Assembly: GCA_019423725.1 (NCBI GenBank)
Contig: JAHZAW010000029.1
Location: forward strand, 19,976 to 55,617
DNA length: 35,642 bases
Direction of reading: 5' to 3'
DNA from: Clostridiales bacterium
GTDB taxonomy: Bacteria; Bacillota; Clostridia; Lachnospirales; Anaerotignaceae
Part shown: positions 13,661 to 19,654 of the stretch, in pieces
Layout: every line of letters starts with the position of its first letter
Numbering within the stretch: the stretch's first letter is position 1
Program-made: the position numbers and the translations under genes
The notes under the pieces: generated by a model
Database searches by the model: none
Told to the model about the DNA's origin: nothing
Seen by the model: only the letters and a program-made list of their open reading frames with translations

Positions 13661-14506
13661 ATGAGGACAGTAAAGGAAGTATCGGATATAACAGGCATCA
13701 GCGTGAGGACCCTGCATTACTATGATGAGATAGGTCTTTTAAAGCCAAGCGCAAAAAGTGAAGCGGGATACAGGCTTTATGACGATGAAGCACTGGAGAC
13801 ATTAAAGCAGGTTTTGTTTTTCCGTGAATTCGGCATATCCCTTAAGGACATCAAATCCATGATAGATGATCCAGGCTTTGACAGAGCTTCGGTGATGAAG
13901 CTGCACAGAGAAATGCTGCTGGCCGAAAAAGAACGTATCCAGCGGCTGATAACCGGCATCGATGATTTTCTAAAAGGAGAGAACAAAATGGATTTTACAG
14001 TTTTTGATAAAACAGAACTGGAAGATATGTTTCAGGCCATGGCGGATAATATGCCGGAAGACATAAGGGCTTTATCAATCAAGGAATTTGGAAGTCTCGA
14101 ACAGTGGAAAGACCATTATATCAAGGCAGCATCCTCTGAAAATATGCAGAAGGGCTATGCCGAGGTGGTCAAATGGTATGGCGGGAAGGACAGATATATG
14201 TCCATTATGAATGACCCATTGGACAGGGAGTATGTGGAAAGCTGCAATGAGCAGATCGATAAAATTTTACGGGAACTGGCCTCAAAACGCGGCTGTGCCG
14301 TGGATTCAGATGAAGTCAAGGAGCTTGTGGGACAGTATGCGGCTAAAATGAAGCAGTTCAGCCGTATAGAACAGGAAAAGGGACTGATGCTCTCCATTGC
14401 TAAAAGCTATAAAAATGAGCTCATAAGAAAAAGGACCGATGAAAAATACGGTATCGGAGCCTCTGAGTTCTTTTCTTCGGCCATATATGCCTTTTATGGG
14501 GATTAA
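13661..14506 (+). CDS. MerR family transcriptional regulator with TipAS-like domain
   Basis: 281 aa. Residues 1-70 form the winged MerR helix-turn-helix (VKEVSDITGISVRTLHYYDEIGLL in part, then GYRLYDDEAL). A dimerisation helix spans about 75-115. Residues 120-281 match the TipAS antibiotic-recognition domain (helical, with QWKDHYIKAASSENMQKGY and WYGGKDRY). TipA-like proteins bind peptide antibiotics and activate efflux genes and themselves; the ligand here is unknown. The ATG at 13661 follows AAGGAGGGCGGC; the upstream ATG at 13625 lies inside the promoter spacer and cannot be used. No target gene other than itself is evident on this strand. Confidence 0.92.
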   Translation: MRTVKEVSDITGISVRTLHYYDEIGLLKPSAKSEAGYRLYDDEALETLKQVLFFREFGISLKDIKSMIDDPGFDRASVMKLHREMLLAEKERIQRLITGIDDFLKGENKMDFTVFDKTELEDMFQAMADNMPEDIRALSIKEFGSLEQWKDHYIKAASSENMQKGYAEVVKWYGGKDRYMSIMNDPLDREYVESCNEQIDKILRELASKRGCAVDSDEVKELVGQYAAKMKQFSRIEQEKGLMLSIAKSYKNELIRKRTDEKYGIGASEFFSSAIYAFYGD

Positions 14507-14627
14507 GGCCGTGGATGGAATTTTTATTTTCGCTTTTCATTCAGGCAATATGGTGGAATCTACAGCGGGTTTGTGGTACAATGGTGCGGATTAAATGAAA
14601 CATAAATTAGGTACGGAGGAAATTTTT

Positions 14628-14999
14628 ATGAAAAAATTTTTACTTATATCCTGCACACTGGCACTTACCATATCATTAACTGCCTGTGGTAAAAAATTTG
14701 AAGGCAGCCGAACAGGAAATGACAGTGGATTCACCATGGAATACAGTATGCTGAATACAACGGATTCCCAAAAACTGACCGCTGAATCAGGAGATAAGAT
14801 CAAAGCAAAGGTCGTTGTGGACAAGGGCAGCTTATCAATAAAGATACAAAAGGATGGAGAAGAACCTATATATGAAGGTGACGGTATCTATGTATCCAAT
14901 GAGTTTGATGTTGAAATCGATGAAAGCGGAACATATACAGTTGAGGTGACCGGACATAAAGCAGGTGGAAGTGTCAGCTTTATGGTGGAAAAGGATTGA
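14628..14999 (+). CDS. Small lipoprotein, unknown function
   Basis: 123 aa beginning with a lipoprotein signal peptide, lipobox LTAC (C20), so likely anchored on the outer face of the membrane. The mature part is rich in beta-strand-like alternation (KIKAKVVVDKGSLSIKIQKDG in part, EFDVEIDESGTYTVEVTGHKAGGSVSFMV in part). It resembles GOLD/emp24-like or other small beta-sandwich secreted domains, with no known activity. The ATG at 14628 is preceded by ACGGAGG; an upstream in-frame ATG at 14595 lacks such a site. Monocistronic, with a terminator about 100 bp downstream. Confidence 0.8.
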   Translation: MKKFLLISCTLALTISLTACGKKFEGSRTGNDSGFTMEYSMLNTTDSQKLTAESGDKIKAKVVVDKGSLSIKIQKDGEEPIYEGDGIYVSNEFDVEIDESGTYTVEVTGHKAGGSVSFMVEKD

Positions 15000-15097
15000 T
15001 TACCCTTCCATTTTTCATTTTTCCATTTAGCTGCCATATATCTGATGTTGTTAAAGCCCATATATAAATAATTTATACAAAATACAGGACATATAAC

Positions 15098-15132
15098 AAC
15101 GGGAGCATATAAATATGCTCCCGTTCTTTTTA
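15098..15132 (+). terminator. Intrinsic terminator after the small lipoprotein
   Basis: 12-bp stem AACGGGAGCATA / TATGCTCCCGTT with loop TAAA, followed by CTTTTTAT. Confidence 0.85.
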
Positions 15133-15347
15133 TAAAGCGCACCGCATTAGTCTCCATACCTGCGACTGATTTTATGATGCTTGGCCCAATTTTTATCTTT
15201 CCTGGGCTTTATGCGGCCATGGATGAGCATGATTTGAGCATCCCGCAGCTTTATAATTATTTTATGCACATTCGACAATGAACATCTTAAATTTTATATA
15301 TTTTTCATATGCAACAACAGATAAATCCGGGCATATAAGGAAAAATA

Positions 15348-15376
15348 TTGCAATTATAGTTTATTTACGGTAAAAT
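15348..15376 (+). promoter_or_regulatory. SigA promoter of the DUF4854 lipoprotein gene
   Basis: TTGCAA (15348-15353), 17 bp, TAAAAT (15371-15376). The leader of about 85 nt carries an inverted repeat GACAGA (15392-15397) / TCTGTC (15420-15425). The rest of the 15133-15466 gap shows no convincing gene. Confidence 0.55.
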
Positions 15377-15466
15377 TTATAATGTAAATTTGACAGACCG
15401 TTCTTTGGCCATTTGGCGTTCTGTCCTATTATAACCCGTTGTTATGAAGATGGATAAAGGAAAGAA

Positions 15467-15967
15467 GTGAAGATCAAGATGAAAAAACGTATTTTATCTC
15501 TCGCAGTTGTGTTCTGCCTCGCGCTGTCTCTGGCTGCCTGCGGAAACAGCTCCACTAAAGAAACTGCCACTGAGGAACAGACTGCTCAGGAACCTTCCAC
15601 AGCAGAAGATACTGACAGTACCTCTATTACTCTGGAGGACTATTTCAACTCAGAAGCTATGCAGACAATGGTAGATGCAGCAAAGGAGCAGTATACCGAA
15701 CAGGGAATAAACGCTGAAATGTATGCCGAAGGCGATGAACTTAAATATGATTTTACCGTTACCAGCTTAACCGGCCTCAGCGAGGACGAACGCTCTATTT
15801 TATCAGATACCCTTAAGACCAGCATGGAGTCTTCATCAGATTCCTTCCAGGATACAGCTGACCAGGCGAAAGCTGTCGTATCAAATGAGACTGTTACAGT
15901 TGTTGTAACATATTACGATGGAGACGGAAACGTGCTCTATACCCAGTCATTTGCATCTGGACAATAA
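15467..15967 (+). CDS. DUF4854-like lipoprotein
   Basis: 166 aa from a GTG at 15467 (AAAGG 6 bases upstream), or 162 aa from the ATG at 15479, which begins with the more typical MKKR. Either start gives a lipoprotein signal peptide with lipobox LAAC (C25 from GTG). A Thr/Ser/Glu-rich linker follows (about 28-55), then a domain with SITLEDYFNSEAMQTMVD, YDFTVTSL and the C-terminal VVTYYDGDGNVLYTQSF that resembles DUF4854. The function is unknown; the protein is expected on the cell surface. It has its own promoter and shares a bidirectional terminator with the Crp/Fnr gene. Confidence 0.8.
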   Translation: MKIKMKKRILSLAVVFCLALSLAACGNSSTKETATEEQTAQEPSTAEDTDSTSITLEDYFNSEAMQTMVDAAKEQYTEQGINAEMYAEGDELKYDFTVTSLTGLSEDERSILSDTLKTSMESSSDSFQDTADQAKAVVSNETVTVVVTYYDGDGNVLYTQSFASGQ

Positions 15968-15971
15968 AAAT

Positions 15972-16000
15972 AAAGCCCATTCCTAAAGGAATGGGCTTTT
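15972..16000. terminator. Bidirectional intrinsic terminator
   Basis: 12-bp stem AAAGCCCATTCC / GGAATGGGCTTT with loop TAAA. T-rich sequence follows on both strands, so it serves the lipoprotein gene (plus) and the Crp/Fnr gene (minus, stop at 16007). Confidence 0.85.
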
Positions 16001-16006
16001 CTTTTG

Positions 16007-16666
16007 TCAGTCCTCTGCTATTTCAGCCAGTTTTTTTCTGTCGGTTATCTCAACGGCTCCCCTGGAGAGTTTAACAGCTCCCTCGTTCTGGAAATACTTG
16101 AGCATCCTTGTTACTACCTCTCGTGCGCTTCCAAGGTGGTTGGCTATCCTCTCGTGGGTCATTTCCAGCCTGTCGCTGTTTTCGATATTGCTTTCCTCCA
16201 GAAGAAAGGCAGCCAGTCTTTTATCAAAGCTTTTGAACATTATCTGTTCCATAAGCCACATTACTTCCGAAAATCTGGAGGCCATAAGTTCATTTGTATA
16301 GTTTGCCACGGCCGTGGACCTTTCCATTAGGTCGCGGTATACATTGGGCGGTATGAGCCAGAATTCCGTATCCTTTTCCACCTCGACGCTCACATCGAAC
16401 TGTATCCCCGAAAATACACAGGAAGCCGTAAACAGGCAGAAATCCAGTTCAAAAAGCCTGAAGAGTGTTACTTCCCTTCCGCTTTCACTCAGCACAAAGG
16501 CCCTGAGCTGTCCCTCTGTCACGATGACCATTCCAAGACATTCATCGGAATTTTTATGGAGTATCCTGCCCTTTTCCACCTTACGTTTCACGGAAGATGA
16601 TCTCAGCAGTTTCTTTTCACTCTCGGTGAGTTTATCCCATACCGGAAATACATTTTCGATTCCCAT
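16007..16666 (-). CDS. Crp/Fnr family transcriptional regulator
   Basis: 219 aa. Residues 15-115 form the cNMP-type sensor barrel, followed by the long dimerisation helix (about 117-145) and a C-terminal winged helix-turn-helix (about 150-215; MTHERIANHLGSAREVVTRMLKYF in part). The recognition helix has R182-E183-xxx-R187, the pattern by which E. coli Crp reads GTGA half-sites. There is no N-terminal Fe-S cysteine cluster as in Fnr. Three cysteines are present (C43, C77, C83), C77 and C83 forming C-x5-C in the barrel. It is divergent from the ferredoxin-trxB operon across a GTGA-N5-TCAC palindrome, so it probably regulates that operon; the effector is unknown. Confidence 0.92.
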   Translation of the reverse strand: MGIENVFPVWDKLTESEKKLLRSSSVKRKVEKGRILHKNSDECLGMVIVTEGQLRAFVLSESGREVTLFRLFELDFCLFTASCVFSGIQFDVSVEVEKDTEFWLIPPNVYRDLMERSTAVANYTNELMASRFSEVMWLMEQIMFKSFDKRLAAFLLEESNIENSDRLEMTHERIANHLGSAREVVTRMLKYFQNEGAVKLSRGAVEITDRKKLAEIAED

Positions 16667-16687
16667 TTTTACCGCCTCCCTGTGGTT

Positions 16688-16716
16688 ATGATAACATCAG
16701 TAATGCTTTATGGCAA
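16688..16716 (-). promoter_or_regulatory. Probable promoter of the Crp/Fnr gene
   Basis: TTGCCA (16716-16711), 17 bp, TATCAT (16693-16688) on the minus strand. The palindrome at 16726-16738 is centred about 51 bp before the predicted start. Confidence 0.45.
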
Positions 16717-16725
16717 TAAAAATAT

Positions 16726-16766
16726 GTGATATAATCACTGTGTATCTTTTATATCTCTGATAAGAT
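16726..16766 (+). promoter_or_regulatory. Ferredoxin-trxB promoter with Crp-type palindrome GTGATATAATCAC
   Basis: The palindrome GTGAT-ATA-ATCAC (16726-16738) ends on the first base of a weak -35 box CTGTGT (16738-16743). A -10 box TAAGAT (16761-16766) follows after 17 bp. Palindrome, -35 and -10 have exactly the same spacing as at the trxA promoter (23 bp from palindrome end to -10 start), again placing the centre near -41. Confidence 0.55.
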
Positions 16767-16790
16767 ATAACAAAAAAGGAGATCATAGAT

Positions 16791-16979
16791 ATGAAAAAAC
16801 TTATCGTCATAAAAGAAAAATGTCCCCAGAACCACAAATGTCCCTCAGTGGCAGTCTGTCCCGTGGGCGCCCTTTCACAGGAAGGATTCAATGCCCCCAC
16901 AGTTGACCTTGACGTATGCATAAGATGCGGAAAGTGCTCATCATTCTGCCCTAAAAAGGCGCTTGTGCTCACCGACTGA
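16791..16979 (+). CDS. Small ferredoxin-like 4Fe-4S protein
   Basis: 62 aa with seven cysteines. C43, C46, C49 and C53 form a standard CxxCxxCxxxCP cluster motif. The first half has C11, C17 and C23 (CPQNHKCPSVAVCPVGAL) with atypical spacing and one cysteine fewer than a two-cluster ferredoxin. By the usual cross-ligation, C43/C46/C49 plus C23 can hold one 4Fe-4S cluster; a second complete cluster looks unlikely. It lies 26 bp upstream of the trxB start, so it is co-transcribed and may exchange electrons with TrxB or sense redox state. AAAGGAG precedes the start. Confidence 0.88.
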   Translation: MKKLIVIKEKCPQNHKCPSVAVCPVGALSQEGFNAPTVDLDVCIRCGKCSSFCPKKALVLTD

Positions 16980-17005
16980 AAACACCATAAAAAGGAGTGT
17001 TACCC

Positions 17006-17926
17006 ATGAAAAAATACAATACCATTATCATAGGCGGAGGACCCGCAGGATATACAGCCGCTCTTTATGCAGCAAGGGCAGGACTCAGCGTTATAGTCCT
17101 TGAGATGCTTGCACCCGGCGGCCAGATGTCGACCACAACTGAAATAGACAATTATCCAGGTTTCGAGGAGACCGTGGACGGATTTGCCCTGGCCATGAAA
17201 ATGAAGGCCGGAGCTGACCGTTTCGGCGCTGAAACGGAATTTGCCGAAGTCACAGCCATGGACCTCAAAACAACGCCTAAGATCGTGGATACCACATCAG
17301 GCACATATGAAGGCGATACAGTTATCATTGCCACCGGAGCAGCCCCCAGGGAGCTTGGACTGGAACATGAGGGAGAACTCAGAGGCAGGGGAGTATCCTA
17401 CTGCGCTACCTGTGACGGTATGATGTACAGAAACAAGACTGTCATCGTTGTCGGAGGAGGAAACACCGCTGCTGAAGATGCCCTCTATCTCTCAAAGCTC
17501 TGTGCCAAGGTATACATGGTACACAGAAGGGACCGTCTGAGAGCCTCTGCCGCATACCAGAAACAGCTGGAGCAGGCAGAAAATGTGGAATTTATATGGA
17601 ACAGCGAAGTTACCAAGTTTTTATATGACAACATAATCACCGGAGCTGAGATAACCAACCGCGAGACCGGAGAAAAGACCGAAATAGCAGCAAACGGCAT
17701 ATTCATCGCCGTAGGCAGGATACCAAACAACGAACTTTTCAAAGACCAGGTAGCTCTGGACAAGGACGGCTATATCATTGCCGGCGAAGACACGAAGTCC
17801 AGCCTGCCCGGTGTATTTGCCGCCGGTGATATCAGACAGAAACCCTTAAGACAGATAGTTACAGCAGCTTCCGATGGAGCTGTTGCCAGCAAATCCGTTG
17901 AGGAATATCTGGGACTTCTGCCCTGA
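17006..17926 (+). CDS. trxB: Thioredoxin reductase (FAD-dependent)
   Basis: 306-aa flavoenzyme that reduces thioredoxin. FAD site GGGPAGYTAALYAARAG (10-26), redox pair C133-A-T-C136 in SYCATCDG, NAD(P)H domain VVGGGNTAAEDALYLSK (148-164) with the HRR..R motif (173-178) typical of NADPH binding, and the C-terminal FAD contact GVFAAGDIRQKPLRQIVTAA. The HRR..R motif argues for a classical NADPH-dependent enzyme rather than a ferredoxin-dependent clostridial type, although the gene upstream encodes a ferredoxin-like protein. The ATG at 17006 follows AAGGAG. Likely partner: TrxA at 11097. Confidence 0.95.
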   Translation: MKKYNTIIIGGGPAGYTAALYAARAGLSVIVLEMLAPGGQMSTTTEIDNYPGFEETVDGFALAMKMKAGADRFGAETEFAEVTAMDLKTTPKIVDTTSGTYEGDTVIIATGAAPRELGLEHEGELRGRGVSYCATCDGMMYRNKTVIVVGGGNTAAEDALYLSKLCAKVYMVHRRDRLRASAAYQKQLEQAENVEFIWNSEVTKFLYDNIITGAEITNRETGEKTEIAANGIFIAVGRIPNNELFKDQVALDKDGYIIAGEDTKSSLPGVFAAGDIRQKPLRQIVTAASDGAVASKSVEEYLGLLP

Positions 17927-18079
17927 TAAAAGGCCCTAAGCCCTAAGCCATCAGTTATATATCAATGTGGATGATAAAAAGGCTCTGTATCCCCGTTTAC
18001 TGGGAACAGATGATATAAAACAGCGTACCTAAGAAAATACCATCAAACAGGAAATATAACTGGACCACAATAAAAATTT

Positions 18080-18108
18080 AACGCGCAGCATAGGGCTGCG
18101 CGTTTTTT
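18080..18108 (+). terminator. Intrinsic terminator downstream of trxB
   Basis: 10-bp stem AACGCGCAGC / GCTGCGCGTT with a 5-nt loop, followed by TTTT. The 150 bp between the trxB stop and this hairpin hold nothing I recognise. Confidence 0.8.
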
Positions 18109-18138
18109 ACTGCCTTTGAAATCCTTATTTAAATAAAA

Positions 18139-18181
18139 GCCGGCTCCAATGCCTATTCATTTTTAAGCCACCGGAGCCGGC
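18139..18181 (-). terminator. Terminator of the PucR-family gene
   Basis: 9-bp stem GCCGGCTCC / GGAGCCGGC with a 25-nt loop. On the minus strand it is followed by TTTTATTT and lies 8 bp after the gene's stop. Confidence 0.6.
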
Positions 18182-18189
18182 ATATTCTT

Positions 18190-19158
18190 TTATAACAGTC
18201 TCTCCGCCGCAAAGGCCAGCATAAGCTTCAGCTTATCGCTCTGGGTCAGTTCACAGCCGAGTATCTCCTTTATTTTCTTTATCTTATAGTTGACGGTGTT
18301 CCTGTGGACAAAGGCTGCCGCCGCTACAGCCGTTATGCTGGAATCATTTTCAAGATACAGCCTCAGGGTATCCAGATAGTCGGTATTATTTTTTGCGTCA
18401 TATTCCCTTATGGGGCCGAGGAACTCATCACAGTAGCTTTTCAGGCATCCTTTATCATCGGCGGCCATAAGTATCTTATACACACCCATGTCCTCATATC
18501 TGTTGAAAACTTCTCCCTTTTCCAGGGATATTTTAACTATGTCACAGGCGCATCTGTAGGATTTGTATATCCTTGAGCCATTAGTCTCACTGGCAGCTGT
18601 GCCCGCGGCAGCCTTTCCTTTGCATGGCCCCTTCAGGCTCTCCACCAGCTCCCTTATCTCCTTTTCAAAATCCGAATGTTCTATGCCCTGGCATATTATC
18701 ATTATGACCGGCTCCAGAGTAAATACCGAATGTCTTTCCGTATACCTGTTGAGCCTCCTTATGGCGTTATATTTTGCCATACGTTCTATGGTCTCCAGCC
18801 TGTCCTTCTCTATGTCCAGCCTCAGGGCCGCCACCTCGTAGGGCTCTCCGTCCACAAAGCCTATTTTCTCCAGCTCAGGCTTATATTTCTCCTCCCTCAG
18901 GGGGTTGTTTATGGCATATATGAAGGTGTCCGCCACATTCCTGCTCTGTTTTTCATCGGTCACTATGTGGTGGCACATTTCGTAAGTTATATCTATTATC
19001 CTTGTTTCCCACGGTATGGTGTAAAGTGGAAGATTCACCCTGTTGCAGTAGTCTATGACCTCCGAGGGCACATCCTTTACATAGGGCCCCAGGTTTATGA
19101 CAAATCCACAAGCCCTGTATTCATGGAGCTTTTCAGCGAATTTTATGAGCCAGTCCAT
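18190..19158 (-). CDS. PucR/CdaR-family transcriptional regulator, N-terminally short
   Basis: 322 aa. The C-terminal HTH_30 domain is complete (YLDTLRLYLENDSS, AAAAFVHRNTVNYKIKKIKEILG, to about 315). Upstream is a middle GGDEF-like region (about 100-240). The N-terminal part (CGFVINLGPYVKDVPSEVIDYCNRVNLPLYTIPWETR, in part) corresponds to only the second half of the PucR domain. About 65-75 residues expected before it are absent, because the coding sequence begins right after the rnpB terminator. A plausible ribosome binding site (AGGAAGAAGTGAG) precedes the ATG, so the short protein may be made. PucR proteins sense small molecules such as purine metabolites; the ligand here is unknown. Confidence 0.85.
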   Translation of the reverse strand: MDWLIKFAEKLHEYRACGFVINLGPYVKDVPSEVIDYCNRVNLPLYTIPWETRIIDITYEMCHHIVTDEKQSRNVADTFIYAINNPLREEKYKPELEKIGFVDGEPYEVAALRLDIEKDRLETIERMAKYNAIRRLNRYTERHSVFTLEPVIMIICQGIEHSDFEKEIRELVESLKGPCKGKAAAGTAASETNGSRIYKSYRCACDIVKISLEKGEVFNRYEDMGVYKILMAADDKGCLKSYCDEFLGPIREYDAKNNTDYLDTLRLYLENDSSITAVAAAAFVHRNTVNYKIKKIKEILGCELTQSDKLKLMLAFAAERLL

Positions 19159-19176
19159 TTTATCTCACTTCTTCCT

Positions 19177-19207
19177 ATAAAAACAGCGGCAGCCTTAGGG
19201 CCGCCGC
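19177..19207 (-). terminator. Terminator of rnpB
   Basis: Minus-strand stem GCGGCGGCC / GGCTGCCGC (one G-U) with loop CTAA, followed by TGTTTTTAT, just downstream of the RNase P RNA 3' end. Confidence 0.75.
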
Positions 19208-19222
19208 GCGCAATTCTTTTTT

Positions 19223-19557
19223 GTGAGCAAGTCTATGAGCCGGGTTCTGTCTTAAACAGTCATCTATCTTGGTACATTGTCGCCAATGTCATCATGCGGC
19301 CGCGTCAAAACGGGACGGGCTATCCCATGGTTTTTATCGGGCCTTGCTTCAGGTGGGGTTTACAGAGCCTGTCTCGTTGCCGAAACAGCGGTAAGCTCTT
19401 ACCTTACCTTTCCACCCTTACCTGCATAAACAGGCGGTTTATTTCTGTTGCACTATCCCTGGAGTCGCCTCCGCCGGCCGTTAACCGGCACCCTGCCCTA
19501 TGAAGCCCGGACTTTCCTCACTTGAAATATCAAGCGCGACTGTTCGGCTTACTCACC
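19223..19557 (-). ncRNA. rnpB: RNase P RNA (class A)
   Basis: Catalytic RNA that trims the 5' leader of pre-tRNAs. On the minus strand the 5' part has GAGGAAAGTCCGGGC (conserved region I), then AGTGCAACAGAAA, the long GGTAAGGGTGGAAAGG...AAGAGCTTACCG block, and near the 3' end AGACAGAACCCGGCT (conserved region V). Arms GTGAGTAAG (19556-19548) and CTTGCTCAC (19231-19223) pair to form the closing helix P1 and fix the ends. The predicted promoter start (about 19556) agrees with the 5' end of P1. Confidence 0.95.
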
Positions 19558-19562
19558 GGATA

Positions 19563-19591
19563 ATCTTAACACAAAAAGCCGCCCTGTGCAA
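19563..19591 (-). promoter_or_regulatory. rnpB promoter overlapping the upstream terminator
   Basis: TTGCAC (19591-19586), 17 bp, TAAGAT (19568-19563) on the minus strand, with a predicted start of about 19556 matching the rnpB 5' end. The -35 box coincides with the loop and one stem base of the terminator hairpin at 19578-19598. Confidence 0.65.
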
Positions 19592-19598
19592 GGGCGGC
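19573..19598 (-). terminator. Intrinsic terminator of the nucleoside kinase operon
   Basis: 8-bp stem GCCGCCCT / AGGGCGGC with a 5-nt loop, followed on the minus strand by TTTTTG. Confidence 0.85.
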
Positions 19599-19654
19599 CT
19601 TATAAAATATGCCGTTAACGGCTTATATTGAGCCTGTTATACTTTTTATTCTTG

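Noticed and set aside
15133..15288. An open frame of about 50 codons after the terminator at 15098-15132, ending ...YNYFMHIRQ
   Set aside because: No promoter or ribosome binding site and no recognisable similarity; probably chance.
16991..17926. TrxB as a ferredoxin-dependent flavin thioredoxin reductase because of its ferredoxin neighbour
   Set aside because: The HRR..R NADPH-binding motif and the GGGN(T)A loop are intact, as in NADPH-dependent enzymes.
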